From NCBI RefSeq assembly GCF_002849615.1, contig NZ_PDNV01000013.1:62001-126000 (forward strand): 64,000 nucleotides of DNA. The letters are read 5' to 3'. A program made the translations under genes and the position numbers. A model generated the notes under the pieces. The model did no database searches and was not told where the DNA came from. It saw nothing but the letters and a program-made list of their open reading frames with translations. Of the stretch, positions 38,074 to 47,547 are shown piece by piece; the stretch's first letter is position 1; every line of letters starts with the position of its first letter. This DNA is from Pollutimonas nitritireducens (GTDB taxonomy: Bacteria; Pseudomonadota; Gammaproteobacteria; Burkholderiales; Burkholderiaceae_B).

Positions 38074-38886
38074 ATGCGGGCACTTCGAACCGTTGTTGCG
38101 TCGCATCGCCCGTCGGCTCCGGCGGGCGCCGCCGGTGCGACGGGCTCAGCCCAGACAGTCTGGCTCTTCGATCTGGACAATACGCTGCACGACTGCTCCA
38201 AGGGCATATTCGGCGCCATCGACGCGGCCATGGCCCAGGCCGTGGCCACGACGCTGGATATCGACATGGACGCGGCCAACGTGCTGCGCAAGACCTACTG
38301 GAAGCGCTACGGCGCTACGGTAATCGGCATGGCGCGCCATCATGACGTGGACGCTGGCGCCTTTCTCGAACTGAGCCACAACTTCGACATCGCCCCGCTG
38401 GTGCATTGTGAAAACGGCCTGTCGCGCAAGCTGCATCTGTTGAAAGGCCGAAAAATCGTCCTGACCAACGCGCCCTTGAAGTATGCCCGCGAGGTGCTCA
38501 AGACACTGGGCATCCTGCATCATTTCGAAGGCCTGTGGGCCATCGATCACATGCGGCTGCAAGGACACATGCGCCCCAAACCGTCAGCGGCGCTTATGCG
38601 GCAGATCGTGGCCCGGCTGCGGGTGCCGGCCAGCCAGGTGGTTCTGGTGGAAGACACATTGCGCAACCTGAAAACCGCCCGCCAGGTCGGCATGCGCACC
38701 GTGCATATCTTTCATCCGGGCACGCCTTTTTCCAGCCTGCACAAAGGCCGCGGCCAATATGTGGATGTGCGCGTCAACTCTGTCGGAAAACTGCTGTCCG
38801 GCCGGCATCAGCTAGGCCATCGCGGTCGCCCGTTGCGTCGCCACCTTGGCGATGCCCACATACCGGGCATGCCGGATCACGCTTAA
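38074..38886 (+). CDS. HAD-family pyrimidine 5'-nucleotidase-like hydrolase
   Basis: Soluble phosphatase of 270 residues of the SDT1/YjjG-like HAD class. Motif I is WLFDLDNTLHD, motif II KIVLTNAP, motif III lysine in RPKPSAALM, motif IV VVLVEDTLRNLKTA. Members dephosphorylate nucleotide monophosphates. ATG 38074 follows the argB stop closely. The last 113 bp overlap the end of the convergent moeB gene; the overlapped tail (LSGRHQLGHRGRPLRRHLG onward) is unlike the family and may be a lineage-specific extension. Confidence 0.87.
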   Translation: MRALRTVVASHRPSAPAGAAGATGSAQTVWLFDLDNTLHDCSKGIFGAIDAAMAQAVATTLDIDMDAANVLRKTYWKRYGATVIGMARHHDVDAGAFLELSHNFDIAPLVHCENGLSRKLHLLKGRKIVLTNAPLKYAREVLKTLGILHHFEGLWAIDHMRLQGHMRPKPSAALMRQIVARLRVPASQVVLVEDTLRNLKTARQVGMRTVHIFHPGTPFSSLHKGRGQYVDVRVNSVGKLLSGRHQLGHRGRPLRRHLGDAHIPGMPDHA

Positions 38887-39598
38887 AGCGTATGGTGTTC
38901 CATTGCATGGTCAGCGCGTCCAGGCACAGCATGCGCCCGACCAGCGGCTCGCCCATGCCGGTCAATACCTTGATGGCCTCGGCGGCCTGTGTGCTCCCCA
39001 CGATGCCCACCAGGGGCGCCAGCACGCCGGTGGTGGCGCAGCGCAGCTCTTCCACGTCGTCGGCTTCGGGAAACAGGCAGTGATAGCAGGGCGCGTCATC
39101 GTGCCGCAAATCAAAGACGCTGATCTGCCCGGCAAACCGTATGGCCGCGCCTGATACCAGGGGCTTGCGATGCGCCACGCACGCCCGGTTGACCGCGTGC
39201 CGGGTGGCAAAGTTGTCGCAGCAATCAAGGACCAGGTCCACAGCCGCCACCTGCTCGGCCAGATCGTGGTCGTCCAGGCGACGCACCAGAGCCTGCACCT
39301 GAATCTCGGGATTCAACGCTGCCAGGGTCTTCTTGCCGGATTCGGCCTTGAACGCGCCTATGCGGTCGGTGGTATGCAGGATTTGCCGCTGAAGATTGCC
39401 CAGATCGACCTCGTCGTCGTCGGCCAGCACGATATGCCCCACCCCCGATGACGCCATGTAGAACGCGGCTGGCGATCCCAGCCCGCCCGCCCCGACAATG
39501 AGCACCCGGGCCGCGAGCAGGCGCTCCTGGGCTTCGATGCCGAACTCGTCCAGCAGGATATGCCTGGCATAGCGCAACAACTGCTGGTCGTCCATCAT
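38774..39598 (-). CDS. moeB: Sulfur-carrier adenylyltransferase MoeB/ThiF family
   Basis: E1-like enzyme that adenylates the C-terminus of a small sulfur carrier (MoaD or ThiS). The protein has 274 residues. The ATP-binding motif is VLIVGAGGLGSPAAFYM, followed by DDDEVDLGNLQRQILH. Zinc-binding Cys pairs are CYHCLF and CPVCGH, and the catalytic-loop cysteine is in LRCATTGVLAPLVG. A rhodanese domain is absent, so this is the short form. MoeB and ThiF cannot be separated by sequence inspection; one protein may serve both pathways, relevant because thiG is in the window. It starts four bases inside the end of ctpA. Confidence 0.92.
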   Translation of the reverse strand: MMDDQQLLRYARHILLDEFGIEAQERLLAARVLIVGAGGLGSPAAFYMASSGVGHIVLADDDEVDLGNLQRQILHTTDRIGAFKAESGKKTLAALNPEIQVQALVRRLDDHDLAEQVAAVDLVLDCCDNFATRHAVNRACVAHRKPLVSGAAIRFAGQISVFDLRHDDAPCYHCLFPEADDVEELRCATTGVLAPLVGIVGSTQAAEAIKVLTGMGEPLVGRMLCLDALTMQWNTIRFKRDPACPVCGHRQGGDATGDRDGLADAGRTAVFRQS

Positions 39599-41148
39599 GG
39601 TGTCTTGATCAGGCCGTCCGGTGTGATTCTGTAACGCTCCAGCTGGCTCTCATTCGGATTCACTGGGCTTTTTTTTTCAGCGGCTGGCGCAGTCTTGCTG
39701 GCCGGTGAAATGATTTTTTCGGGGATGCCAGGCTCGCCGGATTTGGCCGTTTCACTGGCCTTTCCGGCTTTCAGCGCCAGCGAGGGATCTGTCTTTTTGA
39801 CAGGCCGCCCCTCGAGGAAATTGATTGCCTGCTTCAGCTGATAGTCGTCGGCGCCCCCGAACTCGAACATTTTAGGTTCGATCTTGTCTTCTTCGGCGGC
39901 GGACTTGGCAGCTGCTACTTCGGCCTGTGCACCATTGACCAGGTGCCTTTGCAGGTCGACTTCGCGCGGCAGGCGGAACAAGTCCCCCTGCGCGGTGTCA
40001 TCGACCTCGATGTCGGGCTCGACGCCCGTCACCTGGATGGAACGGCCGGCCGGTGTGTAATAACGCGCGGTGGTCAGCTTGATGCCGGTGTCTTCGCTAA
40101 GCGGCAACACACTTTGCACCGAGCCTTTGCCGAACGTGCGATTGCCTATGACCTTGGCCCGCTTGTGATCCTGCAGGGCGCCCGCCACGATTTCGGATGC
40201 GGACGCGGAGCCGACGTTGACCAGCACCACCATGGGTACCGTTTTGCTCCAGGGAGCGATATTGGCCAGGGAATCGGACGGACCGCCGTTCAGGAACCCG
40301 CGCATGTAGTCGGACGGCTTGGCGAAGTATTCGCGATTGGACGATGGCACGCGGCCTTTGGTGGATACGACCAGCACGTTGGGTTGCAGGAAGGCCGACG
40401 ACACGCCGATGGCGCTATCGAGCAAGCCGCCAGGGTCGTTGCGAAGGTCGAGCACCAGCGCTTTCGGGGGCGCCTTGGCGCCCAATGCTGTCAGCTGCGT
40501 GGCCAAGTCGGACGCGGTGCGCTCCTGGAATTGCGCAATACGTATGTATGCAATGTTGTCGTCCAGCATCTTGCTGCGCACGCTACGCACCTTGATCAGG
40601 TCGCGCACGACGGTGACAACCACGGGTTTGTCGCGGCCCTGGCGCATGATGGTCAGGATGATGGACGTTTGCGGTTCGCCGCGCATCAGCTTGATGGCGT
40701 CGTTGAGCGTCATGCCCTTGGTGGGCTTGCCGTCGATGTGGGTGATCAGGTCGCCGCTGAGTATGCCGGCGCGCGCCGCGGGCGTGTCTTCGATTGGCGC
40801 AATGACCTTGGGCATGCCGTCTTCGCTGCCGATTTCAATGCCGAGCCCGCCGAAGCCGCCCTGGGTGATGGCTTCCATTTCCTTGAACGCCTCGGCATCC
40901 AGGTAGGTGGAATGCGGGTCAAGGTCGGCGAACATGCCCTTGATGGCGTCGCCGATCAGCTGCTGGTCGCCCACGGGCTCGACGTAGCTGCTTTTTATGG
41001 CCGCGAACACATTGGCGAACTGCTGGAGTTCTTTAAGCGGCAAGGGTTCGCCGCGTTGCGCGGCTGCCGTTATACCCAGGCTGATCAGAACGCCGCCAAG
41101 CGCGCCCGCCACTACCAACCCAAAACCGCCAAACCTGCGAGCGCTCAT
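39595..41148 (-). CDS. ctpA: Carboxyl-terminal processing protease CtpA (S41)
   Basis: Periplasmic serine protease with an N-terminal signal/anchor helix (about 5-27), a PDZ domain (about 90-170; GGFGGLGIEIG, AGILSGDLITHIDG), and the S41 catalytic core with serine in VNVGSASASEIVAGAL and the lysine about 25 residues later in FGKGSVQ. A Lys/Ala/Pro-rich tail of about 90 residues follows. From ATG 41148 it has 517 residues; a GGGA tract lies at suitable distance, whereas ATG 41154 would add two residues. Its neighbour envC encodes a murein hydrolase activator, and proteases of this type control such factors in other bacteria. Confidence 0.95.
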   Translation of the reverse strand: MSARRFGGFGLVVAGALGGVLISLGITAAAQRGEPLPLKELQQFANVFAAIKSSYVEPVGDQQLIGDAIKGMFADLDPHSTYLDAEAFKEMEAITQGGFGGLGIEIGSEDGMPKVIAPIEDTPAARAGILSGDLITHIDGKPTKGMTLNDAIKLMRGEPQTSIILTIMRQGRDKPVVVTVVRDLIKVRSVRSKMLDDNIAYIRIAQFQERTASDLATQLTALGAKAPPKALVLDLRNDPGGLLDSAIGVSSAFLQPNVLVVSTKGRVPSSNREYFAKPSDYMRGFLNGGPSDSLANIAPWSKTVPMVVLVNVGSASASEIVAGALQDHKRAKVIGNRTFGKGSVQSVLPLSEDTGIKLTTARYYTPAGRSIQVTGVEPDIEVDDTAQGDLFRLPREVDLQRHLVNGAQAEVAAAKSAAEEDKIEPKMFEFGGADDYQLKQAINFLEGRPVKKTDPSLALKAGKASETAKSGEPGIPEKIISPASKTAPAAEKKSPVNPNESQLERYRITPDGLIKTP

Positions 41149-41237
41149 GCACATTCCCGAATTAATTGAACTGAAATTACCGCCGCCACAACCCCGCAGG
41201 GTGTCATATCAACGTCGTTATACAAATAGTACCGAAT

Positions 41238-42722
41238 TTACTGACGTAACCAAAGCAGCGGATTCACCGGCGTGCCCTGGTGCCGGATTTCAAAGTATAG
41301 ACCCGAGTCCACCTGCCCGCCCGTGGCGCCCACCGTCGCGATCGTGTCACCAGTATCGACGATGTCGCCTACACGTTTCAATAGGCTCTGGTTATGGCCA
41401 TAGACACTAAGGTACTTGGCACCGTGATCCACGATGATCAGGTTGCCGAACCCCCCCAGCCAATTGGCATAGACGACCCGTCCCGGCGCAATAACGCGCA
41501 CCTTGGTGCCTTCGGGCGAACGCAGCACAATGCCGCGCCATAGCCCGCCCTCGGGCCGTTCTGCACCGAAACGCCCCAGCACGTCGCTGCTGCGCACCGG
41601 ATACGGCGCGCCCCGCTTCAGTCCAGAAAAACCGCCGGGTGGCGCCAACTGCGGTTGCGCAATGCCGGGCGCGGATCCCTTTATGGATTCCGTACCCAGG
41701 TTTTCCGGTGGCGGCGTGGGCTTGGGCGGCGGGCGGGCTGCCGCCTCTTCGGCGGCCCGAGCCTCGGCACGGGCACGTTCCACTTGCAGCCTGGCTCTTT
41801 CCGCCTCTTTTTCGTCCTGCAGGCGTCGTGCGCGCTCTTGGGCCGCCCTGGCGTCCTGCTCGGCCTTGCGAGCCGTCGCACGTGCACGTTCGAGTTCACG
41901 GCGCCGCTCCAGCGCCGCCTGCCTGACCTGTTCAGCTTTGCGCGCCTCGTCGGCCTTGCGTTTTTCCTCGGCTAACCGCGCTTCCTCGGCCTGGCGGGCA
42001 ATGGCTTTTTCCAGACCCTCGACCAGATCGCCCAGGCGCTGGTCGTTACGCTGCAGGCGCTCGGCCTGGTTGCGCTGTTCTTTCAATGCACCGCTGATGC
42101 GCTCGAGCACTTTCTCGCGCTCGGTTTTCTGCTCTTCCAGCGCCTCTTTTTGCTTGGCTGTATCTTTTTCAAGGCGCACCAGTTCTTTCTGATGCGCTTC
42201 GGAGCTGGCCTGCAACACGGCAAGCTCATCCAGGGCTTGGCGCACGGCGCGCACGGCCTCGGCCTGCGCCTTGGAGATATAGCCCAGATAACTGAGGTCG
42301 CGTCCGATGGTTTGCGGATCGTCGCCCGACAGCAATGCCGTCCAGGGCGACAGACCGCTGGCGTACTGCGCCCGCAGCTGGTCGCCCAGTTCCTGCTGGC
42401 GCGTCCCCAGCTGCTTTTTCTGCTTCGCGATTTGCGTCGCCAGCTTTTTCAGTTCGAGCTCGACGCGATCCTGACGCCCAGCCAGTTCCGTCAATTGGCG
42501 ATTGGTGGACGAAATCGCCGATTCGGATTCCTTCAGATCGTTGGCCGCATCCCGACGCGAGGATTCCTGGCTGTCGATTTCCTTTTGCAGCGCCTGGATG
42601 CGCGCGCGCAATTCGGACTGCTGTTTCCTGGCCTCGGCCTGCTTCTGCGCAAGCGTGGGCTCGGCCGAACAGGCGATTCCCGCCCACAAGGCCAGTACAA
42701 CAGAACCGAACGCACGTCGCAT
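41238..42722 (-). CDS. envC: Murein hydrolase activator EnvC-like (degenerate LytM)
   Basis: Periplasmic protein of 494 residues: signal peptide, long coiled coil (about 25-330; many Gln/Glu/Arg/Ala heptads), a Pro-rich linker, and a C-terminal LytM/M23 fold (about 385-494; PEGTKVRVIAPGRVVYANW, HGAKYLSVYGHNQSLL, GLYFEIRHQGTPVNPLLWL). The usual catalytic HxxxD of active M23 peptidases is not present where expected (GLWRGIVLRSPEG), so it should activate amidases and not cut peptidoglycan itself, as EnvC does with AmiA/AmiB. It is one base from the end of gpmA and upstream of ctpA, all on the same strand. Confidence 0.93.
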   Translation of the reverse strand: MRRAFGSVVLALWAGIACSAEPTLAQKQAEARKQQSELRARIQALQKEIDSQESSRRDAANDLKESESAISSTNRQLTELAGRQDRVELELKKLATQIAKQKKQLGTRQQELGDQLRAQYASGLSPWTALLSGDDPQTIGRDLSYLGYISKAQAEAVRAVRQALDELAVLQASSEAHQKELVRLEKDTAKQKEALEEQKTEREKVLERISGALKEQRNQAERLQRNDQRLGDLVEGLEKAIARQAEEARLAEEKRKADEARKAEQVRQAALERRRELERARATARKAEQDARAAQERARRLQDEKEAERARLQVERARAEARAAEEAAARPPPKPTPPPENLGTESIKGSAPGIAQPQLAPPGGFSGLKRGAPYPVRSSDVLGRFGAERPEGGLWRGIVLRSPEGTKVRVIAPGRVVYANWLGGFGNLIIVDHGAKYLSVYGHNQSLLKRVGDIVDTGDTIATVGATGGQVDSGLYFEIRHQGTPVNPLLWLRQ

Positions 42723-42723
42723 G

Positions 42724-43476
42724 CTATTCCTTGGACGCCTTGCCCTGATTGGCCACGGCAGCCATTGCCGCTTCGATCTCGGCCGGGTCGCCCAGATAGT
42801 AGTGGCGTATCGGGCGCAAGTCGTCGTCCAGTTCGTACACCAGGGGCTGACCCGTAGGTATATTCATGTGGACAATGTCTTCGTCAGATATGCCGTCCAG
42901 ATGCTTGATGAGCGCGCGCAGGCTGTTGCCATGCGCGGACACCAGCACCCGGCGGCCGGCCCGGATGGCGGGCGCGATGGATTCATTCCAGAAAGGCAAC
43001 ACGCGTTCCACCGTGTCGGCCAGGCATTCGGTGGCGGGCAGCTTGTCGGCGGCGATTTTGGCATAGCGGCGGTCGAAACGCGGATGACGCGGATCATCGT
43101 AGGCCAGCGGTTCGGGTGCAATGGCATAGGCCCGACGCCAGATCAGTACTTGTTCATCGCCAAACTTCTGCGCCGTCTCGGCTTTGTTCAGGCCCTGCAA
43201 GGCGCCGTAATGGCGTTCGTTCAGGCGCCAGCTAAGACCCGTGGGGGTATGCATGGCATCCATGGCGTCCAGTGCGATCCACAACGTGCGGATGGCGCGT
43301 TTGAGGACCGAGCAATACGCCAGGTCGAACTCAAACCCCTTTTGCTTGAGCAGCTCGCCGGCCAGCCTGGCCTGTTCGCGTCCGGTTTCAGTCAGGTCGA
43401 CGTCGGTCCAGCCGGTGAATCGGTTTTCGAGATTCCACTGGCTCTCGCCGTGTCGCATCAGAACAAGTTTATGCAT
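42724..43476 (-). CDS. gpmA: 2,3-bisphosphoglycerate-dependent phosphoglycerate mutase
   Basis: Glycolytic enzyme that interconverts 3- and 2-phosphoglycerate, 250 residues. The phosphohistidine is His9 in [12 protein letters not shown]. Further landmarks are [28 protein letters not shown] and [19 protein letters not shown]. It is one base from envC, so the three minus-strand genes gpmA-envC-ctpA are probably one operon. Its promoter region is shared divergently with the rhodanese gene. Confidence 0.97.
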   Translation of the reverse strand: MHKLVLMRHGESQWNLENRFTGWTDVDLTETGREQARLAGELLKQKGFEFDLAYCSVLKRAIRTLWIALDAMDAMHTPTGLSWRLNERHYGALQGLNKAETAQKFGDEQVLIWRRAYAIAPEPLAYDDPRHPRFDRRYAKIAADKLPATECLADTVERVLPFWNESIAPAIRAGRRVLVSAHGNSLRALIKHLDGISDEDIVHMNIPTGQPLVYELDDDLRPIRHYYLGDPAEIEAAMAAVANQGKASKE

Positions 43477-43495
43477 AAGAAAAAACGCCTAAAAG

Positions 43496-43521
43496 TTGAA
43501 ATTCGCTGTCCATTTTATAAT
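43496..43521 (+). promoter_or_regulatory. Predicted promoter for the rhodanese-grxC-secB-gpsA genes
   Basis: TTGAAA (43496-43501) and a perfect -10 TATAAT (43516-43521), with a short 14-base spacer, in the divergent region to gpmA. Confidence 0.4.
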
Positions 43522-43565
43522 CGTCTGATTCTGTCCTTTTTCCAAGGACATATTCGGGATATATC

Positions 43566-43976
43566 GTGGACTTTTTTCTAGATCAGAACAACCTTATTGT
43601 CATATTCGTTGCCATCGCGTCGGGCGTCATGCTGTTGTTGCCCAGCATACTGAAAGGTGGCGGAAAATCCGTCAGCGTGCAGGAAGCCGTGCAGCTGGTC
43701 AACCACAAGCAAGGCACTTTCCTGGACATACGCAGCGCAGATGCCTTCAAGACCGCAAGCATACCGCAGGCGCGCAATTTGCCGGCCGCCGATGTAACGA
43801 ACAAGCTGGGCACCTTGCCCAAGAACAAGCCTATCATCGTCGTATGCGACCAGGGCCGGGAGTCCGCGAGAATTGCGGGCTCCTTGCGCAAACAGGGCTA
43901 CGAAGAAGCCGTCAGCCTTGCCGGCGGCTTGCAGGCATGGATCAAAGACGGCCTGCCCTTGTCCAAGAAATCCTGA
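43566..43976 (+). CDS. Membrane-anchored rhodanese-like protein (YibN-like)
   Basis: Single-domain rhodanese of 136 residues with an N-terminal transmembrane helix (about 10-28). The active-site cysteine is Cys94 in VVCDQGRESARIAG. The start is GTG at 43566. The run rhodanese - grxC - secB - gpsA matches the yibN-grxC-secB-gpsA order in enterobacteria. Sulfurtransferase activity is likely, but the physiological acceptor is unknown. Confidence 0.9.
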   Translation: MDFFLDQNNLIVIFVAIASGVMLLLPSILKGGGKSVSVQEAVQLVNHKQGTFLDIRSADAFKTASIPQARNLPAADVTNKLGTLPKNKPIIVVCDQGRESARIAGSLRKQGYEEAVSLAGGLQAWIKDGLPLSKKS

Positions 43977-44006
43977 TCGCTTGTTTTTTCATCCCTAGGA
44001 ATCATC

Positions 44007-44264
44007 ATGGCAACCGTAACAATGTACAGTACCGGCGTATGTCCATACTGCGTCCGTGCCGAAATGCTGCTCAAGCAGCGCGGCGTGACCGAAATCGAAA
44101 AAATCCGCATCGACCTGAACCCCGAACAGCGCGCCATCATGATGGAACGCACCGGCCGGCGTACGGTGCCCCAGATCTATATTGGCGACACGCATGTGGG
44201 CGGCTACGACGACCTGGCAGCGCTGGATCGCGCCGACGGCCTGATGCCCCTGCTTACCGCCTGA
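44007..44264 (+). CDS. grxC: Glutaredoxin 3
   Basis: Small dithiol glutaredoxin, 85 residues, that reduces disulfides with glutathione. The active site is CPYC (Cys12 and Cys15). The glutathione-binding TVPQIYIG and GGYDDL motifs are present. Located 30 bp after the rhodanese gene and 44 bp before secB. Confidence 0.96.
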   Translation: MATVTMYSTGVCPYCVRAEMLLKQRGVTEIEKIRIDLNPEQRAIMMERTGRRTVPQIYIGDTHVGGYDDLAALDRADGLMPLLTA

Positions 44265-44308
44265 TATTCATGGCAATCCATTAATCCACACCCCTTTCAG
44301 GAAACACT

Positions 44309-44830
44309 ATGGCCGACCAGAACCAAAACAGCCACGGCAACGAAGACAGCCAGGACCCCAGCTTCAGCCTGCAGCGCACCTACGTCAAAGACCTGTCGCT
44401 CGAAATGCCCAATGCACCGCAGATCTTCCTGGAACAGGAAAGCCCCACCGTCGAAGTGTCGATCAACGTCGGCGGCCAGCGCCTTGCCGAGACCGTCTAC
44501 GAAGCCACCGTAACGGCCACGGTCACCACGCGCGTCGGCGACAAGGTCCTGTACCTGGTCGAAGCCACGCAAGCCGGTATTTTCGAAGCGGCCAACATTC
44601 CAGCCGACCAGCTGGATCCGCTCATCGGCATCGTGTGCCCCACCATGCTCTATCCCTACCTGCGTGCCAACATGGCCGATGCCATCACGCGTACGTCGCT
44701 GCCGCCACTGCACCTGGCCGAGGTCAACTTCCAGGGCTTGTACGAACAGCGCATCGCCCAGTTGGCCGAAGAACAGAAGGGCCAGCCGGACTCCGGCCTG
44801 ATCCTTCCTCCCGGCATGACCCGCCAGTAA
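44309..44830 (+). CDS. secB: Protein-export chaperone SecB
   Basis: Tetrameric cytoplasmic chaperone that keeps preproteins unfolded and hands them to SecA. The protein has 173 residues, with the family pattern [29 protein letters not shown], and [12 protein letters not shown]-type helix ([14 protein letters not shown]). The N-terminal 15 residues and the C-terminal tail are variable. GpsA follows after eight bases. Confidence 0.97.
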   Translation: MADQNQNSHGNEDSQDPSFSLQRTYVKDLSLEMPNAPQIFLEQESPTVEVSINVGGQRLAETVYEATVTATVTTRVGDKVLYLVEATQAGIFEAANIPADQLDPLIGIVCPTMLYPYLRANMADAITRTSLPPLHLAEVNFQGLYEQRIAQLAEEQKGQPDSGLILPPGMTRQ

Positions 44831-44838
44831 GGCTGCAC

Positions 44839-45969
44839 ATGAGCGCTTCAACCCAGCGTACTCGCGTGGCGGTACTCGGCGCGGGCAGCTGGGGCACGGC
44901 GCTCGCGGCACTGGCCTGTTCGCAGGCCGACACCCTTATCTGGGCGCGCGATCCGGCAGTCGCACTGGAACTGAATCAGCAGCACCGCAACGCGCGCTAT
45001 CTGCCCGACATCGCCCTGCCCGGCACCCTGCGCGCCACGTCAAGGCTGCAGGAAGCCATCGAACACGTATGCGCAGACGACGTCGAACACGGCTTGATCA
45101 TCCTCGGCGTGCCCGTGGCGGGTCTGCATGATGCCTGCACGCAGATCGCCGCCGCGCTGGACAGGCGTCGCGGTACGCGTTGTGACGCGCATGCCGGAAC
45201 ACCTGGCGACGCGCCGTCCAGCGCGCGTTGCGAGGCGCTTTGCGGGGAACGCATTACCATCATCTGGACCTGCAAGGGCTTCCAGCACGAAACCGGTTTG
45301 CTGCCCCACCAGATCGCACAGAATGCGCTTTCCCAATGGCCGGAGCTGAACCTGGGCGTACTCTCGGGCCCGTCCTTCGCCCACGAGGTCGCACAGGGGC
45401 TTCCCGTTGCCCTTACCCTGGCAACCCTCGGGCCGCAGCACGAGAACGCCGCATCCGACGTTCTGGCCGCCCTGCACGGCACGAATGCCCGTATCTATAC
45501 CAGCACAGATGTCATCGGCGTGGAAGTCGGCGGAGCATTGAAGAACATCATGGCCATCGCCTGCGGCATTTCCGACGGCCTGGGTCTGGGCACCAATGCG
45601 CGCGCCGCGCTCATAACCCGGGGCCTTGCGGAGATGCAGCGCCTGGGGCTCGCCCTGGGCGGGCAGCCCGAGACGTTCGCTGGCTTGACCGGCCTGGGCG
45701 ACCTGGTACTTACCGCCACCGGCGCGCTGTCGCGCAACCGCCAGGTGGGGTTGGCCATAGGCCAGGGCCAGACACTGGACCAGATACTGGCGGGCGGCGT
45801 CACGGCAGAAGGCGTGCGCTGCGCACGCGCAGCTCGCGACCTGGGCCGCCTGCACAATGTGGATTTACCCATCACCGCCGCCGTCTGCGGCGTACTTTTT
45901 GACGGTCTCGCTCCGCGCGAAGCCGTATCCAGCTTGCTCGCGCGCGAAGCCCGCGCCGAAGCGGCCTGA
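44839..45969 (+). CDS. gpsA: Glycerol-3-phosphate dehydrogenase (NAD(P)+) GpsA
   Basis: Makes sn-glycerol 3-phosphate for phospholipids. From ATG 44839 the protein has 376 residues; the E. coli enzyme has 339. The Rossmann motif is [14 protein letters not shown], the catalytic-lysine region [17 protein letters not shown], and the substrate-side motif [14 protein letters not shown]. The extra length is mostly an Arg/Ala/Cys-containing insertion at about residues 107-135, between the VPVAG strand and [10 protein letters not shown]. The longer frame to 44635 is out-of-context and overlaps secB. Confidence 0.95.
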   Translation: MSASTQRTRVAVLGAGSWGTALAALACSQADTLIWARDPAVALELNQQHRNARYLPDIALPGTLRATSRLQEAIEHVCADDVEHGLIILGVPVAGLHDACTQIAAALDRRRGTRCDAHAGTPGDAPSSARCEALCGERITIIWTCKGFQHETGLLPHQIAQNALSQWPELNLGVLSGPSFAHEVAQGLPVALTLATLGPQHENAASDVLAALHGTNARIYTSTDVIGVEVGGALKNIMAIACGISDGLGLGTNARAALITRGLAEMQRLGLALGGQPETFAGLTGLGDLVLTATGALSRNRQVGLAIGQGQTLDQILAGGVTAEGVRCARAARDLGRLHNVDLPITAAVCGVLFDGLAPREAVSSLLAREARAEAA

Positions 45970-45994
45970 CGCCTATCTCAACAAGGAAATCCCG

Positions 45995-46996
45995 ATGACT
46001 GGCTTTTCAACGATGCGACGCCATTTGAATTTGTCCGTGCTCAGCCTGGCCACACTCGGTGCGCTGCTGCTTGCGCCGGCTGCGGGCGCCGCCGACTGGC
46101 CCAGCCGACCCGTGCAGTTGGTCGTCCCCTTCCCGGCGGGTTCCTCGCCAGACACACTGGCGCGCGCGATTGCAGAGCCTTTGGCCAAAGACCTGGGCCA
46201 GCCAGTGGTCGTGGAAAACAAGCCGGGCGCCGGCGGCAATATCGGCACGCGCCACGCCAGCAAAGCCAAGCCCGACGGCTACACCTTGCTGCTGACGATC
46301 AATGGGCCCATGGTCACCGCGCCCACGCTCTACAAGAACTCGCTGGGATACGACCCGCTGACCGACCTGGATCCCATCAGCCTGGTGGGCACCAGCCCCA
46401 ACGTGCTGGTCGTGCCCAAAGACTCGCCGGCCAAGAATCTGAAGGAATTCGTGCAACTGGTCAAAGACCAGCCGGGTGCGCTGAACTACGGCACCGTAGG
46501 CCCTGGAAGCTCATCGCATTTGGGCATGGCCATGCTGGAACAGGAAGCCGGCATCACGCTGCAGCAGATTCCGTACACCGGTTTTCCGCAAATCACCACG
46601 TCCATCATTGCCGGCGACATCCAGGCCGGGTTCATGGTGCCGGGCGTAGCCATGCCGCAAGTCAATGCCGGGAAGATGCGCGCGCTGGCCATTACCAGCC
46701 TGGAAAGCAGCGAACTGCTGCCCGGCGTCCCGACCATGGCATCGCAAGGTTATCCGGGCTTCGAATCGATTTCCTGGGATGCTATCTTCGTACCCGCCGG
46801 CACGCCGGTCGATATCGTGGGGCGCCTGAACACGTCTATAACCAAGATATTGGCGATGCCCGATGTGAAGCAGAAAATGGCATCGCTGTACTTCACCCCG
46901 GCGCCTTCGACGCCGGCAGAACTGACGGCGATGATCAAGGCTGAGAAAACACGCTGGGATGAAGTGATTGAACGCCTGAACCTATCGCTGGATTGA
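45995..46996 (+). CDS. Bug-family tripartite tricarboxylate transporter substrate-binding protein (1)
   Basis: Periplasmic receptor of 333 residues: signal peptide (about 1-32, cleavage near GAADWP) and a two-lobed fold with the family signature VVPFPAGSSPDTLARAIAEPL and NKPGAGGNIGT. An AAGGAA precedes ATG 45995. Bug proteins are greatly expanded in Bordetella and relatives and usually act alone, far from TctA/TctB membrane genes, as here. The ligand is unknown; carboxylates or similar anions are typical. A convergent hairpin separates it from trmL. Confidence 0.93.
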   Translation: MTGFSTMRRHLNLSVLSLATLGALLLAPAAGAADWPSRPVQLVVPFPAGSSPDTLARAIAEPLAKDLGQPVVVENKPGAGGNIGTRHASKAKPDGYTLLLTINGPMVTAPTLYKNSLGYDPLTDLDPISLVGTSPNVLVVPKDSPAKNLKEFVQLVKDQPGALNYGTVGPGSSSHLGMAMLEQEAGITLQQIPYTGFPQITTSIIAGDIQAGFMVPGVAMPQVNAGKMRALAITSLESSELLPGVPTMASQGYPGFESISWDAIFVPAGTPVDIVGRLNTSITKILAMPDVKQKMASLYFTPAPSTPAELTAMIKAEKTRWDEVIERLNLSLD

Positions 46997-47023
46997 TCTG
47001 ATTGACCTAAATCCAAGACAAGC

Positions 47024-47052
47024 CGGGTTGGGTGCCGAAGTGCCACAACCCG
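47024..47052. terminator. Hairpin between the convergent Bug gene and trmL
   Basis: 7-bp stem CGGGTTG / CAACCCG around a 15-base loop. No T-tract, so its termination efficiency is uncertain. Confidence 0.4.
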
Positions 47053-47061
47053 ACGGTTCGT

Positions 47062-47532
47062 CTACACGCTGCCCGCGAAGCCTGACTGGCGCCAGGCTTC
47101 GAATACCGTCACCGCCACGGCGTTGGACAGATTAAGGCTGCGCTGCTGGGGCATCATCGGCAGGCGCAGACGCTGTTCTGGCGGAAAGAATGCCATCTGT
47201 TCGGGCGTCATCCCGGCCGTTTCCCGGCCAAATACAAAAACGTCACCCGGCAGAAATTGAGCCTTGCCGATCAGTTGCGTGCCTTTGGTCGTCAGGGCAA
47301 ATCGCCGTTCCGGCGCCCCGCCTATTTTTTCAAACGCCAGGGCAAGATTGTCATGCACCTGCATGGTGGCCCATTCGTGATAATCCAGGCCGGCGCGCTT
47401 CATGCGCTTGTCGTCCAGCTCGAAGCCCAGGGGTCGAACCAGGTGCAGACTGGCGCCGGTGTTGGCCGCCAGCCGGATCACATTGCCGGTATTCGGTGGG
47501 ATTTCAGGCGAGACAAGAACGATATGAAACAT
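47062..47532 (-). CDS. trmL: tRNA (cytidine/uridine34-2'-O)-methyltransferase TrmL
   Basis: SPOUT-class methyltransferase acting on the wobble nucleotide of leucine tRNAs. The protein has 156 residues, with landmarks PEIPPNTGNVIRLAANTG, FGRETAGM, and the C-terminal knot PMMPQQRSLNLSNAVAVTVFEA. The amidohydrolase gene is upstream on the same strand (15-base gap). Confidence 0.95.
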   Translation of the reverse strand: MFHIVLVSPEIPPNTGNVIRLAANTGASLHLVRPLGFELDDKRMKRAGLDYHEWATMQVHDNLALAFEKIGGAPERRFALTTKGTQLIGKAQFLPGDVFVFGRETAGMTPEQMAFFPPEQRLRLPMMPQQRSLNLSNAVAVTVFEAWRQSGFAGSV

Positions 47533-47547
47533 GCGCGGCAGGGCCGA

